12,738 bases of DNA, from the NCBI GenBank assembly GCA_003447545.1, contig DLYX01000407.1, positions 1-12,738 on the forward strand. Reading direction: 5' to 3'. The notes beneath the pieces were generated by a model. The model worked only from the letters and a program-made list of their open reading frames with translations. It was not told the DNA's origin and searched no databases. The translations under genes and the position numbers were made by a program. Source of the stretch: Deltaproteobacteria bacterium (GTDB lineage Bacteria; Desulfobacterota; Binatia; UBA12015). Positions within the stretch are counted from its first letter, which is position 1. Each line of letters begins with the position of its first letter. Below, piece by piece: positions 5,629-12,738 of this stretch.

Positions 5629-6831
5629 TCAGCGGGTCGCGTAGGCCAGGCGCTTGAAATCATGCGCGAACGGGTGCCAGAAGCCCGGCATCCGCTGGGC
5701 AAAACAAAGTCCCGCCATGTCGGCCGCCGGCGCAGCCCAACTGTGTGTGCCGGCCATGCCGCCCCAATGGAGCTCGCCGACCGCCGCCTCGGTCTCGCCC
5801 TCGCCAGGCGCAGTCTTGATCGCGAGACCGAGGCCAAAGACCGTGTGCGGCATCGCCCACATCGGGAAGTGCACCTCGACGCCGTCGGCGAGTTGGTTGG
5901 TGCGCATCCGGACAAGGGTCTCGGGCTGAAGAAGCCGCACCCCGTCGACCGCACCTTCTCCTACCATCAGGCGGAAAAACTTGGTGTAGTCGGCCACCGT
6001 CGAGACAAGCCCACCGCCGCCGGAAAGAAAACTCGGATACCGCGTGTACATGCCGGTCTGGGGATCATCGCCGGGGGGGAGGCCCGGCTCCATCGGGTCA
6101 AAGAAATTGGCGACACCATACATCGTGGTGAACCGGTCGCGCTTTTCTTCGGGGACCCAGAAACCGGTATCCACCATCTCGAGCGGCCCGAAAATCCGCT
6201 CCTGCAAAAAATCATCAAAGGATTGCCCCGAGAGAACCTCCACCAGACGTGCGCAAACGTCAGTCGCGAAGCTGTAGCGCCAATCGGTTCCGGGTTGGAA
6301 ACAGAGCGGGAGTGCGGCAAGCCCGTCGCATAAGGAAGCCAGCGTCATATCCGGCGCGGCCAGCGGGTTGAGACCCGCCACCCCGTAGGCTTGGTCGATC
6401 ACTGACTCAGGTTCGATAAAGCCATAGGACCAGCCCGCACTATGGCTGAGTGCATGACGGACCAGGATCGGCCCCTCGGCCGGCATAACGTCTTCAATCG
6501 ATTTTGCGTCCGGCGCCAGTACCTTGGGGCTGGCAAATTGCGGCAGCTTGCTCTCCAGAGGCTCATCCAGCGCAAAGGCCCCCTCCTCGTGCAGCATCAT
6601 CAAGGCCACCGACGTCACCAGCTTGGTATTGGAGTACATCCGGAAGATGGCGTCCTCGGGCAGCGGCCCACCCGCTTCGGCCGACAGCGACCCATGATGG
6701 CCGCGATGGACGACCTTGTCGCCGTGCAGGATCACGGTTGCCAGACAGCCAAGGAGCTTCTGGTCGACATACCACTGCATCCGCTCATCGAGTTCGCGGA
6801 ATCGCTCGACTGCATTTTCGTGATTGGACAT
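5629..6831 (-). CDS. Serine hydrolase of the beta-lactamase / EstB-type esterase family
   Basis: A 400-residue protein of the class C beta-lactamase-like superfamily. The nucleophile motif is S-N-T-K (S67-K70) after FRMY, the expected S-x-x-K position. A Tyr motif lies at Y186-S-F after PGTDWR. The third element is H355-WGGMAGTHSW365, replacing the KTG box, as in carboxylesterases and other non-lactamase members (W-GG-x-x-GT). Length fits the EstB/lovastatin-esterase group (~380-400). There is no signal peptide, so it probably acts in the cytoplasm, which also argues against a true antibiotic-degrading lactamase. Likely activity is ester or amide hydrolysis; the substrate cannot be told. The ATG at 6831 has GGAG 8 bases upstream. 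It follows the CsbD-like gene on the same strand after a ~70-bp gap, so the two could be co-transcribed. Confidence 0.88.
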   Translation of the reverse strand: MSNHENAVERFRELDERMQWYVDQKLLGCLATVILHGDKVVHRGHHGSLSAEAGGPLPEDAIFRMYSNTKLVTSVALMMLHEEGAFALDEPLESKLPQFASPKVLAPDAKSIEDVMPAEGPILVRHALSHSAGWSYGFIEPESVIDQAYGVAGLNPLAAPDMTLASLCDGLAALPLCFQPGTDWRYSFATDVCARLVEVLSGQSFDDFLQERIFGPLEMVDTGFWVPEEKRDRFTTMYGVANFFDPMEPGLPPGDDPQTGMYTRYPSFLSGGGGLVSTVADYTKFFRLMVGEGAVDGVRLLQPETLVRMRTNQLADGVEVHFPMWAMPHTVFGLGLAIKTAPGEGETEAAVGELHWGGMAGTHSWAAPAADMAGLCFAQRMPGFWHPFAHDFKRLAYATR

Positions 6832-6904
6832 GGTGCGTTCTCCGATTCATCTGGTTCTGCCAACTTTCGCCGAAAAGGCTTGCCGCACGGCGGGGCAGGA
6901 AGAC

Positions 6905-7099
6905 TCAAGGAAGCTTGACGCCGTCGAGCTTCTTCTTGATCACTTCCTTGGTATCGCCAAACTTCCTTTGAATGATCCCGTAGAGACGGTCAACAGAACC
7001 CTCCGCGCGCAGCACGTCGTCATCGGTGAGATCCCCCCAGGCCATTTTCGCCTTGCCCTTGATCACCGACCACGCTCCCTTGATTTGATCGTCATTCAT
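6905..7099 (-). CDS. CsbD-like stress-response protein
   Basis: A 64-residue protein that starts MNDDQIKGAW, continues with GKAKMAWGDLTDDD and AEGSVDRLYG, and ends with a lysine-rich helix (KEVIKKKLDGVKLP). This is the usual pattern and length of CsbD-family proteins: N-x-D-x2-KG...G-x2-K...G-x-LT-x-D. They are small, charged, helical cytoplasmic proteins often induced by general stress; their molecular role is unknown. The ATG at 7099 matches the family start. An in-frame ATG at 7111 and the longer reading to 7138 would add residues not typical of the family. No strong ribosome-binding site is visible. It is divergent from the transporter at 7195, sharing a ~95-bp spacer, and lies upstream of the serine hydrolase on the same strand. 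Confidence 0.85.
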   Translation of the reverse strand: MNDDQIKGAWSVIKGKAKMAWGDLTDDDVLRAEGSVDRLYGIIQRKFGDTKEVIKKKLDGVKLP

Positions 7100-7194
7100 G
7101 ACGGAGAACATGGCGTTGAATGCGCGCCGACGCAACAACCCGGCCCCAAGGGCGCCTGCTGGATCCGAGGGTGAAACCCGCTATTCTTCCGGCC

Positions 7195-8409
7195 ATGGCA
7201 GACGCAGGAACGACAACACCGAGAACTGGAAATCTGGTCATCAGTCTGGCCTTTGCGCTGGGCCTGGTGAACTACCTGGACCGTGTCGTCATCTCCTACG
7301 CGATCGGCCCGATCCAGAAGGATTTCGGGATCGACAACGCGAGCTTTGGTCTGGCGATGAGTCTTTTTGCGGCAGGCACGCTCGCCGTCAACGGGATCTC
7401 GGGCGTCCTGCTGGACCGCTATGGAGCGCGAAAGATCTGGGCTGGCGGCCTGATTGTCTGGTCGGGGGCCATGTTCCTGATGGGCTGGATTGAATATTGG
7501 TGGCTATTCCTCGCGTTTCGGGCGCTGCTCGGGGTCGGGGAAGGTGTAAACTTTCCGGCAATGAATCGTGCGATAGCCGACTGGGTCCCGCGGGAGAGAG
7601 CAACTCAGGCCACCGCATTCGCACTCCTCGGGGTACCCGGTGCGCTATTGATCGGCGGACCCATCTTCAGCTCGCTCATCAACCAGTTCGGCTGGCGCGC
7701 GACCTTTACGGCTCTCGGCGTGGCCGGATTTGCGATCTTTGTGGTGTGGCTCTCGTTCTACCGCGAGCCCGAGAAAGCCACCGCAGGAGCCCCGCCGACG
7801 CTGGCCGAATATGCAGCGGTCCTCCGCAATCCCACGCTGCTCGCGACCGCGTGGTCATTTTTCGGCTTCGGGGCCATCCTGTTTTTTGGGGTGACCTGGA
7901 TCCCGGGATACTTCGAGCATGAATTCCAGACGAAGCTGGGCACCATCGGCTGGTTCACGACCATGCCATGGGCGCTCTCGATCGTCGGGATGGTCTTCAT
8001 CGGCACACTTTCCGACCGGCTGTTTCGGGCCACCGGCGACATCCGGCGCGCCCGCATTCATCCAATCTGGATCCTGCAACTTCTGGCTGCTGCCTCTTTC
8101 CTCCCTCTGGCCTCGGTCACATCGGCCGACTGGGCGGTTTTCTGGCTGACGTTGGGCATCGGCTTCTCGATGTCTGCCAACGGTCCCTACTACTCGATCT
8201 GTACCGATCTGTTCCCGAAATCAGCCGGTGCGGCCACGGGTATCATCGTCACGTTCTTCTCGGCCTCGGGCGTGTTGATTCCGTTTCTGGTCGGCTGGCT
8301 GACGGATACCACCACTTCTTTCGATGCCGCCTTCATCATGCTCTCGGGGATTGTCGGCTCGGGTGCGCTGGGATTGGTGCTGTTCGCCCGACCCGTTCGC
8401 ACGCCATAG
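7195..8409 (+). CDS. MFS transporter, anion:cation symporter (ACS) type
   Basis: A 404-residue integral membrane protein with about 12 hydrophobic segments. Early residues NYLDRVVISYAIGPI and the loop 2-3 signature G70-VLLDRYGARK80 are classic MFS motif A. RALLGVGEGVNFPAMNRAI (109-127) followed by WVPRERATQA is typical of the ACS family (GudP/ExuT/NanT-like), which imports organic anions such as sugar acids or aromatic acids with protons or sodium. A second motif-A-like loop (GTLSDRLFRATGD) occurs in the C-terminal half. The substrate cannot be deduced, and no catabolic genes adjoin it. The ATG at 7195 is chosen because it places a short hydrophilic N-terminus before TM1; the frame stays open to 7120. 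The ribosome-binding site is weak. It is the only well-supported plus-strand gene in the window and converges with the histidine kinase. Confidence 0.87.
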   Translation: MADAGTTTPRTGNLVISLAFALGLVNYLDRVVISYAIGPIQKDFGIDNASFGLAMSLFAAGTLAVNGISGVLLDRYGARKIWAGGLIVWSGAMFLMGWIEYWWLFLAFRALLGVGEGVNFPAMNRAIADWVPRERATQATAFALLGVPGALLIGGPIFSSLINQFGWRATFTALGVAGFAIFVVWLSFYREPEKATAGAPPTLAEYAAVLRNPTLLATAWSFFGFGAILFFGVTWIPGYFEHEFQTKLGTIGWFTTMPWALSIVGMVFIGTLSDRLFRATGDIRRARIHPIWILQLLAAASFLPLASVTSADWAVFWLTLGIGFSMSANGPYYSICTDLFPKSAGAATGIIVTFFSASGVLIPFLVGWLTDTTTSFDAAFIMLSGIVGSGALGLVLFARPVRTP

Positions 8410-8424
8410 CGGATCCCGGTCCGC
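8409..8424. terminator. Small hairpin between convergent genes
   Basis: GCGGA and TCCGC arms flank a 6-base loop, beginning at the last base of the transporter's stop codon. The space between the two convergent genes is only 38 bases, and this is the only fold visible in it. There is no T-run, so evidence for a real terminator is weak. Confidence 0.25.
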
Positions 8425-8447
8425 GGAAGACGACAGGATCGGAGAAA

Positions 8448-10637
8448 TCAGGCGGGAGGGTCGCCTAGCGCCATGAGTCGATCGCGAAGATGTGAAAGCC
8501 GGATGGGTCTATAGAGGACCGGAAGATCGGCGCTTCGGCCCGGCGTCAGCGCCCTTTTCCTCGCGGAGGCAAGTTCGATCACCGGAACCCCTCCCCCCGC
8601 AGACCTCAATCGGTTCAGGTCATCCCGGCAATCCGCGGACGAAAATTCCTCGCTGACGAGCAGCGCGAGCAAATCTGTTTTTCCCGTCTGGTCGAGAGAT
8701 GTCAGAGCGCTTTCCAGATCAGGAAAAGCAGAGCATTCAAAACCCAGGTAGGCCACTTGCTCCTGCAACTGTTGGCGGGTTGCCTCATGCGACTCGAGTG
8801 CAATCACAGATCTCGAATGGACCTCGGCAAGTCTTTCGTCCGACGGGGCGCCTCGACCGATACGAACCGTGAAGGAGAAGATACTGCCTTCGCCCACCTT
8901 GCTGGTCACTTCGACTGCTCCGCCCATTTGATGAACGAGTCGACGGACGATGGCGAGGCCCAGACCCGTTCCGCCAAACCCGCTCGAGTCGGTCCGTCCG
9001 ATCTGCGAGAATTGTTCGAACAGTCTCGCCCTCTCCTCCCCGGGAATCCCCACCCCCGAATCACGGACCTCGCAGCGAAGCGTCAAAAACTCTCCTTCCA
9101 CTGACTCCGAGGAAACGCTGACCACGATCTCGCCGGCCTCGGTGAATTTTACGGCATTGGCCAGGAGGTTCAGAATAATCTGTCGAATCCGCCCGGAATC
9201 GCCCACCGCCATCCTCGGGACCGAGGTCGGGATCACGCAGGCCAGCATCAGCCCTTTTTCTTCGGCATTTGCCGCGACCAAGTCGATTGCGTCCTCAAAG
9301 CAGGCGCGAATCTCGAAAGGTCGCTCCTCGAGAACCATCCGCCCTGCTTCCATTTTCGAAAAATCGAGAATGTCATTCAGAATCGTGAGCAGGCTTTCGG
9401 CGGCCGATCGAACGCGCTCCGCAAATTCGCGCTGCTCTACATCCAGTTTGGTATCGAGAAGGATATCGGTCATCCCGATGATGCCGTTCATCGGCGTCCT
9501 GACCTCATGACTCATTGTGGCCAGAAACTCGCTCTTGGCTCGATCTGCGCTCAGGGCCTGGTCACGAGCCTCGGCAAGCGCCCGCGCGGCATCCGTCCTC
9601 TCCGTCACATCCCGGATCACCACCAACTCTCCCGCATGGCGACGACGACGATCTCGCAGAACCGAGACACGCATCTCATACCACCCGCGCGCCCCGTCCT
9701 CTTCCTGGAAGACCTCGACCCCCGCATCCTCCCCACCTGCGCCCTCGCGGGCTCTCTGAACATTCGTGGCGACGCGAGGCAACGCCTCCTCCAGCGATTC
9801 CCCAAGGACCTCGCGGACGGGTGCCTCAAGAATCCTCTCGGCCGCTGCGTTCATGTCGATGATCCGGCCTTGCCCGTCCAGAACCATCACGGCGGCATCC
9901 AACTCCTCGAAAATCGCTTCTCGGGCGACCGGAACGAGTTCCAGAAAGCCGAACCGAAAAAGACTCCAAGCGATCAGCAGACCACTGAACCCGAAGCCCA
10001 GAGGCGTGAGGTCGAGCATTCGAGCAGGACCCAGCGAGGACAACCAGAGCACGTTGCCAATCGCGGGAAGAAAGGCAGCCAGTAGCAGTATGAAGTACTG
10101 CGGTCGGAGGAAATGCTGTGCCTGCAGAGCTGCGCGAAGAAGCGACAATGTGGCCACTGCGTAGAGACTCAGACCGTAAATGGTCCAACACCTGTACCAG
10201 AACCCGGATGTCCACTTGAGGCCGGGATCCTGACCGGGGACCTGCACGAGCGTGACGTCTTGCCACATCCAACCGTCGGTCCCGTTGAGCAAGACGACCA
10301 CCACCGTCAAAATCGGGACCAGCAACAAACCTGCGATCCCGCGGCGAGAGATCCGCCCCCAACCACGCGTGAAATCCGAGACGAAAATGAACCAGGTCAC
10401 CGGAACCGGAACGATCCCGAGATAGGCAATCTGCGCCCAGAAGAGCTTGTCGGTCAGGGATATCGAGAGCAGCTCCTGAGCATAGGCGAAGCACCAGAGA
10501 GACACCGAAAGGAGCTGGCAGACAAAGGCGCTCACACCCGGCGCGGGAGACGGCGCCTTCTTCCAGAGGCGAAGCGCCAGAAGTCCCAAAAATCCCGCGG
10601 AAAACACCAGGAAAACGCTATAGACGGCGCTCGTCAC
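8448..10637 (-). CDS. Hybrid sensor histidine kinase: 7TM sensor, PAS, kinase core, degenerate receiver
   Basis: A 729-residue protein. Residues ~5-230 form about seven membrane segments (histidine kinase 7TM N-terminal type). A PAS domain follows at about 240-350 ([22 protein letters not shown] ... VVIRDVTER). HisKA has [19 protein letters not shown] with phospho-acceptor H377. The ATPase domain shows the N box ([14 protein letters not shown]490/N494), G1 (DSGVGIP, 526-532) and G2 (GGTGLGLAI, 555-563). A receiver-like tail spans ~609-725, but the phospho-acceptor Asp is missing ([12 protein letters not shown] where ...LLD... is usual) and the conserved Lys is Arg (LYRPIR). It probably senses a membrane or lipid-phase signal and phosphorylates a response regulator encoded elsewhere; none is adjacent. 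The GTG start at 10637 is the only option, because an in-frame stop lies just upstream; its ribosome-binding site is weak. Confidence 0.9.
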   Translation of the reverse strand: MTSAVYSVFLVFSAGFLGLLALRLWKKAPSPAPGVSAFVCQLLSVSLWCFAYAQELLSISLTDKLFWAQIAYLGIVPVPVTWFIFVSDFTRGWGRISRRGIAGLLLVPILTVVVVLLNGTDGWMWQDVTLVQVPGQDPGLKWTSGFWYRCWTIYGLSLYAVATLSLLRAALQAQHFLRPQYFILLLAAFLPAIGNVLWLSSLGPARMLDLTPLGFGFSGLLIAWSLFRFGFLELVPVAREAIFEELDAAVMVLDGQGRIIDMNAAAERILEAPVREVLGESLEEALPRVATNVQRAREGAGGEDAGVEVFQEEDGARGWYEMRVSVLRDRRRRHAGELVVIRDVTERTDAARALAEARDQALSADRAKSEFLATMSHEVRTPMNGIIGMTDILLDTKLDVEQREFAERVRSAAESLLTILNDILDFSKMEAGRMVLEERPFEIRACFEDAIDLVAANAEEKGLMLACVIPTSVPRMAVGDSGRIRQIILNLLANAVKFTEAGEIVVSVSSESVEGEFLTLRCEVRDSGVGIPGEERARLFEQFSQIGRTDSSGFGGTGLGLAIVRRLVHQMGGAVEVTSKVGEGSIFSFTVRIGRGAPSDERLAEVHSRSVIALESHEATRQQLQEQVAYLGFECSAFPDLESALTSLDQTGKTDLLALLVSEEFSSADCRDDLNRLRSAGGGVPVIELASARKRALTPGRSADLPVLYRPIRLSHLRDRLMALGDPPA

Positions 10638-10749
10638 GCGGATGCCGTCTTTTGCTGGATGTATCGAATCACTTCAGGAAGTTAGCCGGATCTCCTGCGC
10701 TACGGCAAGGAAAAAATCAGAATCCTTCGCCCTCTCGACGGAAGCAAAC

Positions 10750-10794
10750 CTGAACGCTGGTAGCTGCCGAGCGGCGCGACCGCTGCAGGTTCAG
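10750..10794 (-). terminator. Nested inverted repeats at the end of the DedA gene
   Basis: An outer pair, CTGAAC (10750-10755) and GTTCAG (10789-10794), encloses an inner pair, AGCGG-CGCGA-CCGCT (10770-10784). The outer right arm includes the DedA stop codon. Together they could fold the 3' end of that transcript. The lack of a clear T-run keeps confidence low. Confidence 0.3.
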
Positions 10795-11357
10795 TCGGCG
10801 ACCTCTCGGTTCGCCATCCAGTGCCGAAAGGCCGCCGCCAGCCCGATGATGAGCAGCGCGACAAAGATCCATTGTTCGTAGCTCGCCATATCTCCCATCG
10901 TCGTCTCGACGGCCTTGCCGAAGAAAAAGCCGATCGACGCGGTCAACACCGACCAGATAAAGGCGCCCACGAAGTTGAGCACGGTAAAGCGCAACTGCGA
11001 CACCCCCGACACCCCGAGCGCGGCCGCACCGAGCATGCGCATCCCGTAGAGGAAGCGGAAGCCAAGAATCAATGGCGTCCCCCAACGCTCCGAGAGCGCT
11101 TCGAATCGCTTCAGGCCCTTGTCCCAATGTGGCTTTGACTGCAGAAATGACTTGCCTCTGGAGCGACCGAGCTGAAACCAGAGCTGATCGCCAAGGGCAG
11201 CCCCCAGCGCCGCGACCACGATCACCGCACCGAGGTGCAGATAACCTCGATGGGCCGCAATCCCGGCCAGTACAACACCGGACTCGCCTTCGAGAAACGC
11301 GCACCCGAAAACAAAATAGTAACCATATTCGTGCAGCAAGCTCTCAAACGTCGACAC
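10791..11357 (-). CDS. DedA / VTT-domain membrane protein
   Basis: A 188-residue membrane protein of the DedA (SNARE-associated, VTT) family. Visible family signs are CAFLEGESGVVLAG near the N-terminus, GDQLWFQLGRSRGKSF after the first helices, and FRFLYGMRMLGAAALGVSG followed by F-x-VLN-x-VGAFIWS. Members include flippases that return undecaprenyl phosphate or phospholipids across the inner membrane and are needed for envelope homeostasis; the lipid handled here cannot be told. The length is slightly short for the family (~200-220). The start is a GTG at 11357, with an in-frame stop just upstream and no good ribosome-binding site. It sits between the alcohol dehydrogenase and the kinase on the same strand, with gaps of ~130 and ~150 bp, so it is probably transcribed alone. 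Confidence 0.87.
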   Translation of the reverse strand: MSTFESLLHEYGYYFVFGCAFLEGESGVVLAGIAAHRGYLHLGAVIVVAALGAALGDQLWFQLGRSRGKSFLQSKPHWDKGLKRFEALSERWGTPLILGFRFLYGMRMLGAAALGVSGVSQLRFTVLNFVGAFIWSVLTASIGFFFGKAVETTMGDMASYEQWIFVALLIIGLAAAFRHWMANREVAD

Positions 11358-11488
11358 AGGAAGTCTGTATCACTATTTCGGGCGAGATGCCTTACGCCAA
11401 ATCGTAAAGATCGATCCACACTCGGGCGATTTATGTACGAAAGCGGTCACGCGCATGAATCTCGAATCTCCAGATTTGGTATCCACCA

Positions 11489-12586
11489 TCAAGAAACGTC
11501 ATCAAAGACGACCACCTGCCGGGCAACATCCCCCTGCCGCAGATGCTCAAAAGCATCGTTCAGACCGGTCAGCGGGATGCGCGAAGAGATCATCTCGTCC
11601 AACTGCAGGCGACCATCGAGATAGAAGTCCACATAGCGCGGCATATCGAAGCGGAAACGATTGGAACCCATAAAAGATCCGACGACCTTTTTTTCCTGCA
11701 GAGTGATGTCGGCTGCCGGCAGCGGAACCATTTCCATCATACCGACGACCCCGACCAAAACCGTCGTTCCGCCCCGACCGGTCATGGCCACAGCTTGCTG
11801 AATGGTCGGAATGCGACCGATATTCTCGAATACGAAATCCGCGCCCCCCTGGGTCAGTTCGTGAACAGCGGCTACCGCATCCTCCGTGCTGGCATCGACA
11901 CAGTCGGTGGCACCCAGGCTTTTGGCCAATTCAAATTTCCACGGCTGGGTATCGATCGCGATGATGCGTCCGGCCCCGATAATCCGCGCGCCTTGCAAGG
12001 CTGCCAGACCCACACCACCCAGGCCCAGAATCACGACACTCGAACCCGCGGGCACATGTACGGTATTGAGAACCGCACCAATCCCCGTGGTCACGCCGCA
12101 CCCGATCAGGCAGGCCCGGTCCAGCGGCATCTCGTCGCGAATTTTCACCAGCGATCGCTCGGGGCAAAGCATCTGCTCGGCGAACGAAGAAAGGTTTGCG
12201 AACTGGCCGAGCGGCGCGCCGTCGGCAGCACTCAGTCGCGGCGGGAGCGCCGGGTCGCGCCCCTCGAACTGGGTCGGACAAAGATAAGGACGTCCGTGCG
12301 TGCAAAATCGACAGACCCCACACCAGGAGTTCAGACAACCAATGACATGATCGCCGGCTCGAAAATCCGTCACGTCCGGTCCCACCTCTTCCACGACGCC
12401 GGCGGGTTCATGGCCGAGAATGCAGGGGGCGGGAAAAGGCAACCCGCCCTCGACCACCGTCAGGTCGCTATGGCAAATGCCCGAGGCGGCCGTGCGCACC
12501 AGGACTTCCCCCGGGCCGGGCTTGTCGATCGTCACTTCTTCAAAAACCAGCGGCGCATCGTTGGCGCGCATCACAGCAGCTTTCAT
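11489..12586 (-). CDS. Zinc-dependent alcohol dehydrogenase (medium-chain, class III-like / AdhD-type)
   Basis: A 365-residue medium-chain dehydrogenase. Catalytic zinc ligands are visible as GICHSD (C38), GHE (H59, E60) and IGCGVTTG (C163). The structural zinc site is C89-x2-C92-x2-C95-x7-C103. The Rossmann glycine motif is GLGGVG (188-193), and D212 (IDTQPWK) at the end of the second strand points to NAD rather than NADP. The pattern GHEPAGVVEEVG with IGCGVTTGIGAV resembles class III and mycobacterial AdhD-type enzymes, which oxidise primary alcohols or the formaldehyde-thiol adduct; the substrate here is unknown. The ATG at 12586 has a strong ribosome-binding site (AAGGGAG, 12592-12598 on the minus strand, 5 bases away). 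It follows the gene ending at 12645 after a 58-bp gap, so co-transcription is possible. Confidence 0.92.
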   Translation of the reverse strand: MKAAVMRANDAPLVFEEVTIDKPGPGEVLVRTAASGICHSDLTVVEGGLPFPAPCILGHEPAGVVEEVGPDVTDFRAGDHVIGCLNSWCGVCRFCTHGRPYLCPTQFEGRDPALPPRLSAADGAPLGQFANLSSFAEQMLCPERSLVKIRDEMPLDRACLIGCGVTTGIGAVLNTVHVPAGSSVVILGLGGVGLAALQGARIIGAGRIIAIDTQPWKFELAKSLGATDCVDASTEDAVAAVHELTQGGADFVFENIGRIPTIQQAVAMTGRGGTTVLVGVVGMMEMVPLPAADITLQEKKVVGSFMGSNRFRFDMPRYVDFYLDGRLQLDEMISSRIPLTGLNDAFEHLRQGDVARQVVVFDDVS

Positions 12587-12644
12587 GGGGACTCCCTTAT
12601 TTGGTCAGTGTCTAGTTCAGGTTCCGATGCGTTCCGCGACCTGT

Positions 12645-12738
12645 CTAATTGCCGCCGCTCGGTGCCTGCGGTGCCTGCGGTGCTTGTGGTGCTTGTGGTG
12701 CCTGCGGTGCTTGTGGTGCTTGTGGTGCTTGTGGTGCT
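12645..12738 (-). CDS. C-terminal end of an unknown protein with an (Ala-Pro-Gln)n tail (runs off the right edge)
   Basis: Read on the minus strand, the window edge gives APQ repeated about eight times, then APSGGN and a TAG stop at 12645-12647. Pro/Ala/Gln tails like this are flexible linkers or low-complexity C-termini. Nothing of the folded part of the protein is inside the window, so the function is unknown. The coding call rests on the in-frame stop, the plausible tail and the fact that every difference between repeat units falls at a third codon position. The opposite strand also shows only third-position changes in one frame (Gly-Ala-Cys), but that frame has a stop just before the repeats and no start. 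Confidence 0.55.
   Translation of the reverse strand, partial: APQAPQAPQAPQAPQAPQAPQAPQAPSGGN
12661..12738. repeat. 9-bp tandem repeat, eight full copies plus a partial
   Basis: The unit is GGTGCYTGY on the plus strand, in two versions (GGTGCCTGC and GGTGCTTGT) in the order C, C, T, T, C, T, T, T, then a partial T-type copy cut by the window edge. The two variable bases always change together, so whole units were duplicated. The array probably continues beyond the window. Confidence 0.95.

Noticed and set aside
5662..6333. 223-codon plus-strand frame opposite the serine hydrolase
   Set aside because: It lies wholly within a well-supported hydrolase gene, has no ribosome-binding site or recognisable domain, and its composition is that of an antisense shadow.
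5629..6831. Antibiotic-resistance beta-lactamase
   Set aside because: There is no signal peptide, the KTG box is replaced by W-GG-x-AGTHSW, and the overall pattern fits esterase-type members of the superfamily.
9507..10085. 192-codon plus-strand frame opposite the histidine kinase
   Set aside because: It is antisense to the PAS and transmembrane part of the kinase, with Arg/Pro-rich content and no motif.
11457..11470. Direct repeat GAATCTC-GAATCTC upstream of the DedA gene's neighbour
   Set aside because: Only two 7-bp copies, just downstream of the alcohol dehydrogenase gene, with no other signal; likely chance.
12661..12738. CRISPR array or satellite at the right edge
   Set aside because: The 9-bp units are contiguous with no spacers, and they read as an in-frame Ala-Pro-Gln tail ending at a stop codon.

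Overview
The window is a GC-rich bacterial chromosomal fragment. Two features suggest a deltaproteobacterial-type organism such as Myxococcota or Candidatus Binatota. One is the start of an ActA-like multihaem cytochrome of alternative complex III. The other is a very large secreted protein full of the Cys-rich DUF4215 ('Myxococcus disulfide') repeats. The taxon is an inference; there is no rRNA or other phylogenetic marker here. Nearly all genes are on the minus strand; the clear exception is an MFS transporter.

Layout. At the left edge (1-278, minus) is the N-terminus of ActA, with an AT-rich promoter carrying a perfect TATAAT. A poorly coding stretch follows, holding one candidate 61-aa plus-strand ORF (627-812). 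At 985-1413 is a small minus-strand reading frame with a recognisable 'FSDRP...DPPNA' core but no signal peptide. Its 5' end coincides with a perfect 14-bp hairpin. The centre (1419-5289, minus) is one large secreted-protein gene. It encodes a signal peptide, three C-type-lectin-like modules spaced 171 codons apart, seven DUF4215 repeats interrupted by a short NHL-like insert, further Cys-rich 'QDTC' repeats and a beta-rich C-terminal domain. The gene is split by a single extra base near 4141. With that base removed the two halves join exactly into a 1,289-residue protein. A 13-bp C/G homopolymer lies about 200 bp upstream of its start.

The right half is housekeeping and accessory metabolism: a serine hydrolase of the beta-lactamase/EstB class (5629-6831, minus), a CsbD-like stress protein (6905-7099, minus), a divergent ACS-type MFS transporter (7195-8409, plus), a hybrid histidine kinase with a 7TM sensor and a degenerate receiver (8448-10637, minus), a DedA/VTT membrane protein (10791-11357, minus) and a zinc alcohol dehydrogenase (11489-12586, minus). 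At the right edge is the C-terminus of another minus-strand gene ending in an (Ala-Pro-Gln)n tail.

The genes do not form one obvious pathway. The CsbD gene and the transporter share a short divergent promoter region, and the kinase and transporter converge. I see no CRISPR array, insertion sequence, tRNA, rRNA or phage module. The most unusual element is the modular lectin/DUF4215 gene: its internal duplications, its frameshift, the homopolymer upstream, and the apparently truncated gene at its 3' end.
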